A program made the translations under genes and the position numbers. Below are positions 15,465-24,693 of a stretch of DNA of 64,000 bases, piece by piece (the first letter of the stretch is position 1; each line of letters starts with the position of its first letter). Below the pieces are notes generated by a model. It saw only the letters and a program-made list of their open reading frames with translations. It was not told the DNA's origin and searched no databases. The DNA is from JBBQZU01 sp041749535 (GTDB taxonomy: Bacteria > Bacteroidota > Bacteroidia > Flavobacteriales_D > Cryomorphaceae). The stretch is taken from assembly GCA_041749535.1 (NCBI GenBank), contig JBGTBE010000003.1, forward strand, positions 1 to 64,000. The letters are read 5' to 3'.

Positions 15465-17408
15465 ATGGAAATAAAAATTACCCTACCCGATGGTGCTGTA
15501 AGGCAATATGAAGCGGGGGTTACTGCCCTTGATATAGCCCGCAGCATAAGTGAAGGCCTTGCGAGAAATGTGCTGGCCGCAAAAGTGAATGGAGCCGTGG
15601 TGGATGCCACACGCCCAATTACCACTGATGCCACGCTCAGCCTGCTCACGTGGAATGACGAGGAAGGAAAATCCACCATGTGGCACTCTTCAGCACACCT
15701 TATGGCTGAAGCCATACAGTATTTCTATCCAAAGACAAAATTTGCCATTGGACCTCCCATCGAGAATGGCTTCTATTACGATATAGATCTGGGCGATGCG
15801 CATCTGAGCGACAAGGATTTTCAAAAGATCGAAGAGAAAATGCTCGAGCTCGCCAGACAAAAAAATGCATACTTGCGCAGCGAAGTAAGCAAGGCAGATG
15901 CACAAAAATATTTCACCGAAAAGGGCGACGAATACAAACTGGAGCTGATCAGCGAACTCGAAGATGGATCCATTACATTCTATGAGCAGGGAGGGTTTAC
16001 GGACCTTTGCCGCGGACCGCATATTCCCGACACGGGTTTTGTAAAAGCAGCCAAAATCATGTCGATCGCCGGAGCTTACTGGCGGGGAGATGAAACCCGA
16101 AAGCAACTCACCCGCGTGTACGGCATTACTTTTCCCAAACAGAAAGACCTCACAGACTACCTGCATTTGCTCGAAGAAGCCCAGAAGAGAGACCATAGAA
16201 AATTGGGGAAAGAATTGGGCCTGTTCACATTTTCGCAACTCGTAGGTCAGGGCTTGCCCTTGTGGTTGCCCAAAGGCGCCATGCTTCGGGAACGACTCGA
16301 AAACTTCCTGAAAGCCGCCCAGAAAAAATCAGGTTACTTACAAGTCATCACTCCCCACATTGGCAGTAAGGATCTGTATGTAATAAGCGGACACTACGCC
16401 AAGTATGGCAAGGACTCTTTCCAGCCCATCCACACACCAAATGAAGGCGAAGAGTATTTGCTCAAGCCCATGAACTGCCCGCACCACTGCGAAATCTATA
16501 AATCGGAGCCGAGATCGTACAAGGACCTTCCACTACGACTTGCCGAGTTTGGAACAGTATACCGGTATGAGCAGAGTGGAGAGTTACACGGCCTCACACG
16601 TGTGCGCGGATTCACACAGGACGACGCCCACATATTTTGCACCCCCGATCAGGTAAAAGGTGAGTTTAAGAAAGTAATTGATTTGGTGCTTTATATCTTT
16701 AAGACCCTGGGCTTTGAGGATTACGTAGCACAAGTATCGCTTCGCGATCCTAAGAATCCCGGCAAGTACATAGGTACAGACGAAAACTGGAACAAAGCTG
16801 AAAGTGCCATTTTGGATGTTGTAAAAGACTCGGGCTTCACTTATGTGATTGAGGAGGGTGAAGCCGCATTCTACGGTCCGAAGCTCGACTTTATGGTGAG
16901 AGATGCCATAGGCCGCAAGTGGCAACTTGGCACCATACAGGTAGATTACAATTTACCCGATCGTTTCGAACTGGAATACGTGGGAAGCGACAACGCAAGG
17001 CACCGGCCTGTTATGATTCACCGTGCCCCTTTCGGTAGCATGGAGCGTTTTGTAGCGGTTTTGATTGAACACTGCGCCGGGAGATTCCCGCTTTGGCTTA
17101 GCCCCGAACAGGTGAAAATACTGCCTGTGAGTGAGAAGTACAACAATTACGCTCAGGATGTAGCTAGAATGCTAAATAATTACGATAGTCGCGCCCTCGT
17201 TGACGAACGCAATGAAAAAGTGGGTCGCAAGATCCGCGATGCAGAGATGGATAAAGTGCCATATATGCTTGTAGTGGGTGAGAATGAAGCTGAACAGAAC
17301 ACGGTTTCAGTGCGCAAGCAAGGAGATGGCGATATGGGAACACACAGTGTAGAAGCATTCGCCAGGATGATTGAAAATGAAATAAATACCCTGTTAGGGA
17401 AAGTTTAA
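15465..17408 (+). CDS. thrS: Threonyl-tRNA synthetase
   Basis: The ATG at 15465 is preferred to the TTG six bases earlier. The 647-residue class II synthetase has an N-terminal TGS domain (about 1-60), an editing domain with HSSAHLMAEA, the LCRGPHIP motif, a core with NCPHHCEIY, motif 2 FGTVYRYEQSGELHGLTRVR and motif 3 in the MIHRAPFGSMERF region, and a C-terminal anticodon-binding domain (about 540-645). It charges tRNA-Thr and edits mischarged Ser. It heads the classical thrS-infC-rpmI-rplT operon and is followed by infC after 16 nt. Confidence 0.98.
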   Translation: MEIKITLPDGAVRQYEAGVTALDIARSISEGLARNVLAAKVNGAVVDATRPITTDATLSLLTWNDEEGKSTMWHSSAHLMAEAIQYFYPKTKFAIGPPIENGFYYDIDLGDAHLSDKDFQKIEEKMLELARQKNAYLRSEVSKADAQKYFTEKGDEYKLELISELEDGSITFYEQGGFTDLCRGPHIPDTGFVKAAKIMSIAGAYWRGDETRKQLTRVYGITFPKQKDLTDYLHLLEEAQKRDHRKLGKELGLFTFSQLVGQGLPLWLPKGAMLRERLENFLKAAQKKSGYLQVITPHIGSKDLYVISGHYAKYGKDSFQPIHTPNEGEEYLLKPMNCPHHCEIYKSEPRSYKDLPLRLAEFGTVYRYEQSGELHGLTRVRGFTQDDAHIFCTPDQVKGEFKKVIDLVLYIFKTLGFEDYVAQVSLRDPKNPGKYIGTDENWNKAESAILDVVKDSGFTYVIEEGEAAFYGPKLDFMVRDAIGRKWQLGTIQVDYNLPDRFELEYVGSDNARHRPVMIHRAPFGSMERFVAVLIEHCAGRFPLWLSPEQVKILPVSEKYNNYAQDVARMLNNYDSRALVDERNEKVGRKIRDAEMDKVPYMLVVGENEAEQNTVSVRKQGDGDMGTHSVEAFARMIENEINTLLGKV

Positions 17409-17424
17409 TTAAAGCAATAGCGCC

Positions 17425-17973
17425 ATAAAGAAATTTCAAAGAAGGCCCTCGAGAAGGGTAGAACAAGAAGATCTGCACAAGATCAACGACCGCATAACAG
17501 CGCCGCAAGTAAGGGTAATCATTGACGATTCGCCCGCCGAAGTGTATCCGATTCAGCAGGCGCTAAAGCTGGCAGAGGAAAAAGGGTTGGACCTGGTGGA
17601 AATTGCTCCCAATGCAGTTCCTCCGGTTTGCAAAGTAATAGACTACAGAAAGTTTCTTTACGACCAAAAGAAGAAACAGAAAGAGTTAAAGAGTAAGCAA
17701 CAAAAAGTTGTTGTGAAGGAAGTGCGATTCGGACCAAATACCGATGACCACGATTTTGCATTTAAGCTGGAACATGCCAAGAAGTTTCTCGAAGAGGGCT
17801 CCAAGGTAAAGGCTTACGTGTTTTTTAAGGGTAGAACCATCATTTTCAAAGAGAGAGGAGAGATACTCCTTCTCAAATTTGCCAAAGAGCTTGCAGACAT
17901 AGGTGCTGTAGAGCAGCTTCCAAAGCTCGAAGGCAAGAGAATGATTATGATGATAAACCCCAAGAAGAAATAA
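17425..17973 (+). CDS. infC: Translation initiation factor IF-3, with AUA start codon
   Basis: IF-3 homology continues upstream of the first GTG (17542): HKINDRI, the conserved N-domain opening, lies at 17476-17496. The frame is closed by TAA at 17410, and the only start-like codon in between is ATA at 17425, followed by KKFQRRPSRR. The product is then 182 residues, the normal IF-3 length, with linker DYRKFLYDQKKKQKE and a complete C-domain (KEVRFGPNTDDHDF). IF-3 rejects non-AUG starts and in E. coli represses its own AUU-started gene, so autoregulation is likely here too. It is 16 nt after thrS. Confidence 0.93.
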   Translation: MKKFQRRPSRRVEQEDLHKINDRITAPQVRVIIDDSPAEVYPIQQALKLAEEKGLDLVEIAPNAVPPVCKVIDYRKFLYDQKKKQKELKSKQQKVVVKEVRFGPNTDDHDFAFKLEHAKKFLEEGSKVKAYVFFKGRTIIFKERGEILLLKFAKELADIGAVEQLPKLEGKRMIMMINPKKK

Positions 17974-18002
17974 GGATTCATACATCAAAAACAAATAAGG
18001 CC

Positions 18003-18197
18003 ATGCCAAAAATGAAAACTGTTTCAAGCGCAAAGAAGAGATTCTCGCTTACAGGAACAGGTAAAGTCAAAAGAAAGCACGCTTTTAAAAGTCACATTCT
18101 CACCAAGAAGTCGACCAAGAGAAAGCGCAATCTTACCGCTGCTACTATCGTGCACCCTGCCGATATGAACAACGTGAAGGACATGCTTTGCATGTAA
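18003..18197 (+). CDS. rpmI: Ribosomal protein L35
   Basis: The 64-residue basic protein has the L35 opening MPKMKTVSSAKKRF and the KRKHAFKSHILTKKS core, full family length. It lies 29 nt after infC and 79 nt before rplT, in the standard order. It is a structural component of the large ribosomal subunit. Confidence 0.98.
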   Translation: MPKMKTVSSAKKRFSLTGTGKVKRKHAFKSHILTKKSTKRKRNLTAATIVHPADMNNVKDMLCM

Positions 18198-18276
18198 ATT
18201 TTAACTGGTTATTAACCCCGGGTAAAAGCCCAAGACTGCTTGCAAAAGCAGCGCTTCAGCCCAAAAAAGCAACACT

Positions 18277-18621
18277 ATGCCAAGGTCAGTAAATGCAGTG
18301 GCTTCGCGAGCACGCCGCAAAAAAGTGCTCAAGCAAACAAAAGGTTATTTCGGAAGAGGTAAAAACGTTCACACCGTTGCCAAAAACATTCTCGAAAAAG
18401 GCCTCGGATACGCATACCGCGACCGCCGTCAGAAAAAGCGCAACTTCAGGTCGCTTTGGATTCAAAGAATCAACGCCGGTGCCCGCGAAAATGGAATGTC
18501 GTACTCCGAACTTATGGGCAAACTAAAAACAAAAGAAATACAGCTGAACCGCAAAGTACTCGCTGATCTCGCTATGAACCATCCTACCGCGTTCAAAGCC
18601 ATCATCGATTCGGTTAAGTAA
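18277..18621 (+). CDS. rplT: Ribosomal protein L20
   Basis: The 114-residue protein opens MPRSVNAVASRARRKK and contains KGYFGRGKN and RDRRQKKRNFRSLWI, all L20 hallmarks. L20 is needed early in 50S assembly and in some bacteria represses rpmI-rplT by binding its mRNA. No such leader structure was identified with confidence here, though the 79-nt rpmI-rplT gap contains a CCGGGTAAAAGCCC-like stretch. A strong terminator closes the operon. Confidence 0.98.
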   Translation: MPRSVNAVASRARRKKVLKQTKGYFGRGKNVHTVAKNILEKGLGYAYRDRRQKKRNFRSLWIQRINAGARENGMSYSELMGKLKTKEIQLNRKVLADLAMNHPTAFKAIIDSVK

Positions 18622-18643
18622 TCGCGCATTATTTCATAAAATC

Positions 18644-18672
18644 AAAGGGGAGTGAGCAACTCCCCTTTTTTT
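18644..18672 (+). terminator. Terminator of the thrS-rplT operon
   Basis: GGGGAGT (18647-18653) pairs with ACTCCCC (18659-18665) around a 5-nt loop; A-rich upstream and T7 downstream. Confidence 0.9.
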
Positions 18673-18680
18673 ATTTGCGC

Positions 18681-18688
18681 TATTTTTG
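18681..18688 (+). promoter_or_regulatory. -7 box of the NHL-repeat gene
   Basis: TATTTTTG lies 20 bp before the ATG at 18709, only 8 nt after the preceding terminator T run. Confidence 0.5.
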
Positions 18689-18708
18689 GACGCAATTCTC
18701 ACCTTGAT

Positions 18709-20688
18709 ATGAAGATTCGAATTATAGCGTACTTCTGTGCCATGTCGGCATGTATTGCCTCCAGAGGGCAGGTGCTTGAACAGTATATGATGGCCAACCC
18801 ACAGCAACTTTCAGAGATGGTAGATTCCCTGAAGTTTATCTGCCCACCCAACGGGGGAAATTGGGTGAATACAGATTCATACGATTATCCAAGGGGGGTA
18901 AAAACCAAATTGAGCATCATACACTTTGCCTCTTTTGACGATGTGCGCAGCAGGCAAACCATACAGGCGCTGAGCAATTTGCAGGCCCAGCTCCCTACCC
19001 TCCATATTGCCGTGGTTCACAACCCCAGGTTCTCCTACCCTTCCACAGCGCAAGATGTGGAGCGTGAAATATTTAGACTTGGTTCAAACCTGCCTGTGCA
19101 TTTGGCGCAAGACAAACATTGGGCAGCTTGCAATCAAATAGTTTTACAACCAACCACGCTCTTTCTCGCTCCGGGCGGAAAAGTAATGGAGCGGAAAGAA
19201 GGAGCCTTGCAATTGATGCACCTCGAGGCTGCAATGCGAAGGCTGATGCCACTCTATGAGGAATTAATTGCGTTGAACAAAGAGCCCTTCTATCCGAAAA
19301 CCTCCCTTTACAGGAAGAAGAAAACAGTATTGCGGGAACCATATGGTCTGGCTGTAAACAATGAGGAAAGTCTTCTTTACGTGAGCGATATGGGCGGCCA
19401 ACGCATCATTGCCATCACACCTTCCGGTGATATGGTGTACCACATAGGCACTGGTCGCAGCGGGTACATGGATGGTGAAATGCGTCAGGCAGAATTTAAT
19501 CAACCTGCAGGCTTGGCCTTTCACCAGGCTGAGAATACACTTTACATAAGCGATGCGGGTAACCACAGAATCAGGAAAGTAGACTTGAGAACCAAACAGG
19601 TAAGTACACTGCTTGGCAACGGCCTTCCGGGAAAAGATGAGCAGGTAAAAATTATAGGAACCGCAGGCTCCATCAATTTCCCAACATCCCTATACCTGAA
19701 CAACAATGACCTGTACATATCCGCTGCGGGCAGTTCGGAAATATGGGTATGCGATGTGAGAACCGGTGTAGCGGAGAAGCTTGCGGGTCCTGCAACTGAA
19801 TCGGGCGATAGCAACAAGAATGAAGTACCCATAGGCCAGCCTGCCGGGCTTACCTCCGATGGATCCGGATTGCTCTACTTTCTAGATGCGAAGCACAGCG
19901 ACCTGTGCAGCATCGACAGCCGAAAAATAAGCACCCTATTGGGAAATGGGCCCGACAATTTTGGCTACAACGATGGCAAGAAAGACAAGGTTAAATTTCA
20001 GTATCCCCTTGGTATTTGCCAGGTTGGCAATGACTGGTACGTGGCAGATTCGTACAACCATGCCATACGAAAAGTGCAGCCTTACCGCAAAACGACAGAA
20101 ACCCTGGCAGGAAATGGAAGCCCCGGATATAAGAATGGTAAAGGTACCAACGCGCTGTTTCGCACGCCTACGGATGTAGCCTTGTTAGGCAATGAACTAT
20201 TCGTAACTGACGCGGGCAATGGCTTGATTCGCAAAATTGACTTAAGCACCAACGAAGTTACGGGAGTACCTCTTTTTAATTATGAAGCCATTGGATACGG
20301 CGCTTCAGACAGAATACTTGAAGTGCGCGATTGCGAAGAAATAGTCATTGCACCCGGTGAGAATCTCATTGCCTATTCTCTGGACCTGGGTCCTCTTTAT
20401 GCCATGGATATCCAGGGATTCAGCAATGCGGCGCTCAGCACCGCCAATCCTGATGATGCCATGATGGAAACCGAGATGCGAACAGGAAAGTTCACAGTGC
20501 TCATTCACGGATTGGAATTGGAAAAACGGAACTCCTTCTCTTTCGATTTGCAACTCTTCTTTGCCGATACGGCCTATCCTGAGCGTCAGTATACCAGGGG
20601 AGTTACCTATGTGCAAAACTTCACAGTGAAAGAAGGAGCACCCGCTGCCCAGGAGGTGCTTATCTTGTTCGACCCAGACTCTGAGTAA
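18709..20688 (+). CDS. Secreted thioredoxin-like plus NHL-repeat protein (NHLRC2-like)
   Basis: The start at 18709 gives a signal peptide ending near residue 20; the longer frame from 18652 would begin in the terminator. The 659-residue protein has an N-terminal thioredoxin-like fold (about 55-190) without a CxxC pair, then a beta-propeller of NHL repeats (about 220-530) with recurring blocks such as LYISDAGNHRIRKVDL, WYVADSYNHAIRKV and LFVTDAGNGLIRKID, and a beta-rich C-terminal domain. This order matches animal NHLRC2 and bacterial homologues. Function is not established for bacterial members. The stop abuts that of the convergent TPR gene with no intervening base. Confidence 0.85.
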   Translation: MKIRIIAYFCAMSACIASRGQVLEQYMMANPQQLSEMVDSLKFICPPNGGNWVNTDSYDYPRGVKTKLSIIHFASFDDVRSRQTIQALSNLQAQLPTLHIAVVHNPRFSYPSTAQDVEREIFRLGSNLPVHLAQDKHWAACNQIVLQPTTLFLAPGGKVMERKEGALQLMHLEAAMRRLMPLYEELIALNKEPFYPKTSLYRKKKTVLREPYGLAVNNEESLLYVSDMGGQRIIAITPSGDMVYHIGTGRSGYMDGEMRQAEFNQPAGLAFHQAENTLYISDAGNHRIRKVDLRTKQVSTLLGNGLPGKDEQVKIIGTAGSINFPTSLYLNNNDLYISAAGSSEIWVCDVRTGVAEKLAGPATESGDSNKNEVPIGQPAGLTSDGSGLLYFLDAKHSDLCSIDSRKISTLLGNGPDNFGYNDGKKDKVKFQYPLGICQVGNDWYVADSYNHAIRKVQPYRKTTETLAGNGSPGYKNGKGTNALFRTPTDVALLGNELFVTDAGNGLIRKIDLSTNEVTGVPLFNYEAIGYGASDRILEVRDCEEIVIAPGENLIAYSLDLGPLYAMDIQGFSNAALSTANPDDAMMETEMRTGKFTVLIHGLELEKRNSFSFDLQLFFADTAYPERQYTRGVTYVQNFTVKEGAPAAQEVLILFDPDSE

Positions 20689-21711
20689 TTATTTTTCCAA
20701 CAGCCTTTCCAGGCCTTTGGCTGCAAGGGTATATTGAGCATCCTGCTCAAGTACCTCCTTGTAAATAGCAACAGCCAGCGCTTCTTCACCAAGCTCTTCA
20801 AAGCATAGACCTTTGTTGAACAAGGCATCTATATAATTGGGTTGTATGGTGAGCACTGTGTCAAAATAAGCAGATGCAATGCGGTACTCTTCCAATTCTA
20901 CCAGGTGCAAATAGCCCATATTGTAATAGCCTAAGAAGCTGTTCGGGTCTGCTTTCACCATACTTCTGTACACGCTCAACGCACGCTGAAGCGCACCCCT
21001 GTTCTGCAAAAACATGGCCTTATGGTAGTAGGCTTCCGCACTCGCAGGTCTGAGGGTAATGGCCGTACTAAAGTACTCCAGCGCAATGCTATCGTTCTTG
21101 GCAGTGTAGAGATTTCCCAGCTCCATATACGCATCAAAATACTCAGGGTCCACTTCGGTGGCTGTTTGAAATGATGAGATGGAAAGGGCTGTATCGCCCA
21201 ACTCCTTGAAAATGTATCCTTTTAGGAAATACGCTTTGGGAAGTCGTTCGTTGATCGATATAGCTGCATCAACTGCCTGTATAGCTTCAGGATACCTGCG
21301 CAGCAGAAAGTTCACCTCTCCAAGTTTCAAATTTGCTTCAAGGTTCTTGGGATCAAGTGCTATGGCCTTCTCAAAGCTCAGCCTTGAATCACGTAACTCG
21401 CTGCTCCTAAAATAAAGTTCTCCCCTGGCCGCATGAAATGATGAAACCGTGCTGTCTATGCTCATGGCCCTCATCACATCGCGGTGGGCCAGTTCGAACA
21501 TATTGCGGTCGCCGTATGCCATTGCGCGCTTTATGTACAGGTTGGCATCGTTCGGATTGGCAATGATTTCATCCGAAATGCCCATAATCTCGTTGTCTTG
21601 TTTGTCGGTTGTGGAGGTCTCCGTCTGCTCTTCCGCATTTTGCTGCTTTCCGCATTGGCTCAAGCCCAAGGAAAGCAAGATGAAAAGTACAAGGATTCTA
21701 TGTTGCTTCAT
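20689..21711 (-). CDS. TPR-repeat lipoprotein
   Basis: Starting at 21711 gives a lipoprotein signal (hydrophobic core then LSQCGK, lipobox Cys about residue 20). The 340-residue product then has roughly eight tetratricopeptide repeats from about residue 50 to the end, with typical A/G/Y-F pattern (for example AYFLKGYIFKELGDTALSIS). It is probably anchored to the inner face of the outer membrane or the periplasmic inner-membrane face and acts as a scaffold. Similar TPR lipoproteins include T9SS and cell-wall factors, but no specific assignment is possible. Downstream stop is adjacent to the NHL gene stop. Confidence 0.85.
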   Translation of the reverse strand: MKQHRILVLFILLSLGLSQCGKQQNAEEQTETSTTDKQDNEIMGISDEIIANPNDANLYIKRAMAYGDRNMFELAHRDVMRAMSIDSTVSSFHAARGELYFRSSELRDSRLSFEKAIALDPKNLEANLKLGEVNFLLRRYPEAIQAVDAAISINERLPKAYFLKGYIFKELGDTALSISSFQTATEVDPEYFDAYMELGNLYTAKNDSIALEYFSTAITLRPASAEAYYHKAMFLQNRGALQRALSVYRSMVKADPNSFLGYYNMGYLHLVELEEYRIASAYFDTVLTIQPNYIDALFNKGLCFEELGEEALAVAIYKEVLEQDAQYTLAAKGLERLLEK

Positions 21712-21774
21712 GAAAAAATTAAAATGAGAATATCGGCAATTGCGCATTGAAACTGCCTTGGTGTGTAAAGCAAA

Positions 21775-21798
21775 GCCGAAAGTGAATTCACCTTCGGC
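21775..21798 (-). terminator. Probable terminator after recA
   Basis: GCCGAA and TTCGGC pair at the base and GTG/CAC around AATT at the tip, with TTTGCTTT following on the minus strand. The T run is broken, so strength is uncertain. Confidence 0.5.
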
Positions 21799-21819
21799 CT
21801 TGTATATCAATGGACGGTA

Positions 21820-22821
21820 TTAATTCTTCTTCAGCTGGTCTTTAATTTTTTGCTCCAGCTCCAGCATTAGCTCAGGATTGTCTTCAATGAGTTGTTTCAC
21901 ACTGTCGCGGCCCTGTCCGAGTTTTGTTTCACCATAGCTGAACCAACTGCCGCTTTTCTTGATGATGTTCATCTCTACAGCCATATCGATGATCTCGCCG
22001 CTTTTTGAAATTCCGGAACCATACATGATGTCGAATTCTGCTTTCGCAAATGGCGGAGCCACTTTATTCTTTACAATCTTCACCCTGGTTCTGTTGCCAG
22101 TGATGTTCTCTCCATCCTTGATCTGTGTAGCGCGTCGAATATCGATTCGTATAGATGCATAAAACTTCAAAGCATTTCCTCCTGTGGTGGTTTCAGGATT
22201 TCCAAACATCACCCCTATTTTCTCTCTCAGCTGATTGATAAAGATGCAGCAGCATCCTGTCTTGGAAATAGCGCCCGTAAGTTTTCGCAATGCCTTCGAC
22301 ATTAGCCTTGCTTGCAGTCCTACCTGAGAGTCGCCCATTTCACCTTCTATCTCAGCGCGGGGGGTAAGTGCTGCTACCGAGTCGATCACGATCAGGTCAA
22401 TGGCGCCGGAGCGAATAAGGTTCTCTGTAATTTCGAGTGCCTGCTCTCCATTGTCTGGTTGTGAGATGAAAAGGTTCTCAGTGTCCACCCCTAAATTCTC
22501 AGCATAGAATCGGTCAAAGGCATGTTCCGCATCAATAATTGCAGCGATGCCGCCCAACTTCTGTACTTCGGCGATGGCGTGGATGGCCAAAGTTGTTTTC
22601 CCGGAAGATTCAGGGCCGTAGATTTCCACCACCCTGCCCCGTGGGTAACCACCTATACCAAGGGCAAGGTCCATACCGAGCGAACCGGTGGGAATTACTT
22701 CGAGTTTTTCCACCATATCGTCGCCCAGCTTCATCACTGCGCCTTTGCCGTACGATTTTTCAATGCGTTCTATGGTAAGCTGAAGGGCTTTCAGTTTCTC
22801 TTTATTTGCTTCTATTGCCAT
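21820..22821 (-). CDS. recA: Recombinase RecA
   Basis: The 333-residue protein has the Walker A motif GPESSGKTT, Walker B-like LIVIDSVAAL, the L1/L2 DNA-binding loops (with NQLREKIGVMFGNPETTTGG) and a short acidic C-terminus. RecA forms filaments on single-stranded DNA, drives strand exchange and triggers LexA-type cleavage where present. It is downstream of bcp by 10 nt on the same strand, an arrangement that could link repair with peroxide defence. No SOS box was recognised; Bacteroidota SOS motifs vary. Confidence 0.99.
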   Translation of the reverse strand: MAIEANKEKLKALQLTIERIEKSYGKGAVMKLGDDMVEKLEVIPTGSLGMDLALGIGGYPRGRVVEIYGPESSGKTTLAIHAIAEVQKLGGIAAIIDAEHAFDRFYAENLGVDTENLFISQPDNGEQALEITENLIRSGAIDLIVIDSVAALTPRAEIEGEMGDSQVGLQARLMSKALRKLTGAISKTGCCCIFINQLREKIGVMFGNPETTTGGNALKFYASIRIDIRRATQIKDGENITGNRTRVKIVKNKVAPPFAKAEFDIMYGSGISKSGEIIDMAVEMNIIKKSGSWFSYGETKLGQGRDSVKQLIEDNPELMLELEQKIKDQLKKN

Positions 22822-22831
22822 GGTATATCGT

Positions 22832-23293
22832 TTAGTTGGTTTCTAACAGTACTTGACGTGCAGCTACCTTTGTATCTACCTTGTCAATAATTGATTCAAT
22901 TTTGCCTGACCCATCGATCACAAACGTGCGACGCAGCACACCATCGTATTCCCGGCCCATAAACTTCTTCCTGCCCCATGCCTGGTACTTGGTGAGAATT
23001 TCCTTCTCTGTATCTGCAATGAGTGAAAAAGGAAGCTTGTATTTGGCCGCAAATTTCTGGTGTGATTTTTCGCTGTCCGCACTTACTCCTATTACCGCGT
23101 AGCCCTTCTCGAGCAAGCTGTCATACTCGTCTCTGAAACTGCAGGCTTCGGCGGTACATCCCGGCGTATCATCCTTCGGGTAAAAGTAAAGAATTACTTT
23201 TTTACCTTGAAAATCTTTTAAAGAAATGTCTTTGCCATTGTGGTCCTTAGCGGCAAATGGTGGAGCCATTGCCCCGACTGTTAGTGCTTCCAT
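22832..23293 (-). CDS. bcp: Thioredoxin-dependent thiol peroxidase (Bcp/PrxQ family)
   Basis: The ATG at 23293 gives a 153-residue protein, the usual Bcp length; the longer frame to 23359 adds an unrelated tail. The motif DTPGCTAEACSF has the peroxidatic Cys and a second Cys five residues later, the atypical two-Cys PrxQ arrangement. It reduces hydroperoxides in the cytoplasm using thioredoxin. The stop is 10 nt upstream of recA, so the two are probably co-transcribed. Divergent from rarA, with both promoters in the 130-bp gap. Confidence 0.95.
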   Translation of the reverse strand: MEALTVGAMAPPFAAKDHNGKDISLKDFQGKKVILYFYPKDDTPGCTAEACSFRDEYDSLLEKGYAVIGVSADSEKSHQKFAAKYKLPFSLIADTEKEILTKYQAWGRKKFMGREYDGVLRRTFVIDGSGKIESIIDKVDTKVAARQVLLETN

Positions 23294-23390
23294 GTTGTGT
23301 ATGTTATTTTGGTATTTATCTGATGACAATATAGCCACTTCAAATGTTTTACACTGCAAAATTTGAAGTTCAGAACATAAGGTATTTACG

Positions 23391-23420
23391 TTGGTAAAAA
23401 ATAATTCATACTTAGCTTTG
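23391..23420 (+). promoter_or_regulatory. Promoter of rarA, leaderless type
   Basis: TTG at 23391-23393 and TAGCTTTG at 23413-23420 are 19 bp apart. The ATG at 23425 is only 4 nt after the box, so transcription should start at or next to the start codon. Confidence 0.65.
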
Positions 23421-23424
23421 TGTC

Positions 23425-24693
23425 ATGGAATATACACCATTGGCAGAAAGGCTTCGTCCCAAATCACTCGATGAATTCATAGGTCAGGAGCACCTTACGG
23501 GAATATTTAAGCAAGCATTGGAATCCGGCCTTATTCCCTCCATCATACTGTGGGGACCACCCGGCGTGGGCAAAACCACCCTTGCCGGTATTCTTGCCAA
23601 AGGACTCAAGCGCCCATTTTATACCCTCAGTGCGGTAAATGCCGGCGTAAAGGAAGTACGTGAGATCATTTCAAAGGTAGAGCAAGGGGGGCTGTTTGGT
23701 ACAGGCAGCGCCATTGTATTTATTGACGAGATACACCGATTCAACAAGTCGCAACAGGACAGCCTGCTGGGCGCGGTGGAGCGAGGCACCATAACTTTGA
23801 TCGGTGCGACCACTGAGAATCCATCTTTTGAGGTAAACTCAGCCCTCCTCTCCCGCTGTCAGGTGTACGTGCTCAAACCGCTCAACACCAATCACCTTAA
23901 ACAATTGATTGAAAGGGCCATCAACACAGATAGCCTCATCAAATCGAAGGGAATTGCGGTGCGCGAAACCAAAGCACTGATGCAACTTAGCGGTGGGGAT
24001 GCCCGCAGGCTGCTCAATGTCCTGGAAACTGTAGTCAACGCCCTTCCGGCAAATGAGAAAGAAATTTCCGATGAATTGGTGAAACAGGTTGTGCAAGAGA
24101 ATCCGGCCCTTTACGACAAAGATGGTGAGCAACACTACGATATTATCTCCGCGTTTATAAAATCAGTACGAGGCAGCGACCCCAATGCTGCAGTGTACTG
24201 GATGGCGAGAATGCTCGCCGGGGGAGAAGACCCTAAGTTTATTGCCCGCCGACTTATTATCCTGGCGAGTGAAGACATAGGCAATGCAAACCCGACTGGG
24301 CTGGTCATTGCAAATGCGGCCTTCGACGCTGTGCAAAAAATTGGAATGCCCGAGGCGCGCATCGTACTGAGTCAATGCGCAGTATATCTGGCCTGTTCAC
24401 CAAAAAGCAATGCATCCTACGAGGCCATCAATGCTGCCATGCAGGCTGCCAATGCACATGGCAACCTCCCGGTACCACTCCACCTGCGCAATGCCCCCAC
24501 CAAGCTGATGAAAGAACTGGGCTATGGAGAAAATTACATGTACAGCCACGCCTACACCCAAAACTTTAAGGAGCAGGAATACCTTCCGGAAAAATTGAGC
24601 GGCACAAAATTCTACAATCCCGGAAGCAACAGCCGGGAAGATGAAATGCGGAAGAAACTGAGAGAGAACTGGGGGGAGAAGTATGGGTATTGA
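23425..24693 (+). CDS. rarA: Replication-associated recombination protein RarA (MgsA)
   Basis: The 422-residue AAA+ ATPase has Walker A GPPGVGKTT, Walker B VFIDEIHRFNK, sensor GATTENPSFEVNSALLSR, and the C-terminal tetramerisation domain with AVYWMARMLAGGEDPKFIARRL and HLRNAPTKLMKELGYG. Homologues act at stalled replication forks and gaps with SSB and RecA. Its position opposite bcp-recA groups three repair or stress genes. Length is normal. The start codon follows the promoter by 4 nt. Confidence 0.96.
   Translation: MEYTPLAERLRPKSLDEFIGQEHLTGIFKQALESGLIPSIILWGPPGVGKTTLAGILAKGLKRPFYTLSAVNAGVKEVREIISKVEQGGLFGTGSAIVFIDEIHRFNKSQQDSLLGAVERGTITLIGATTENPSFEVNSALLSRCQVYVLKPLNTNHLKQLIERAINTDSLIKSKGIAVRETKALMQLSGGDARRLLNVLETVVNALPANEKEISDELVKQVVQENPALYDKDGEQHYDIISAFIKSVRGSDPNAAVYWMARMLAGGEDPKFIARRLIILASEDIGNANPTGLVIANAAFDAVQKIGMPEARIVLSQCAVYLACSPKSNASYEAINAAMQAANAHGNLPVPLHLRNAPTKLMKELGYGENYMYSHAYTQNFKEQEYLPEKLSGTKFYNPGSNSREDEMRKKLRENWGEKYGY

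Noticed and set aside
17542..17973. infC starting at GTG 17542
   Set aside because: It would remove about 39 residues of the conserved IF-3 N-domain.
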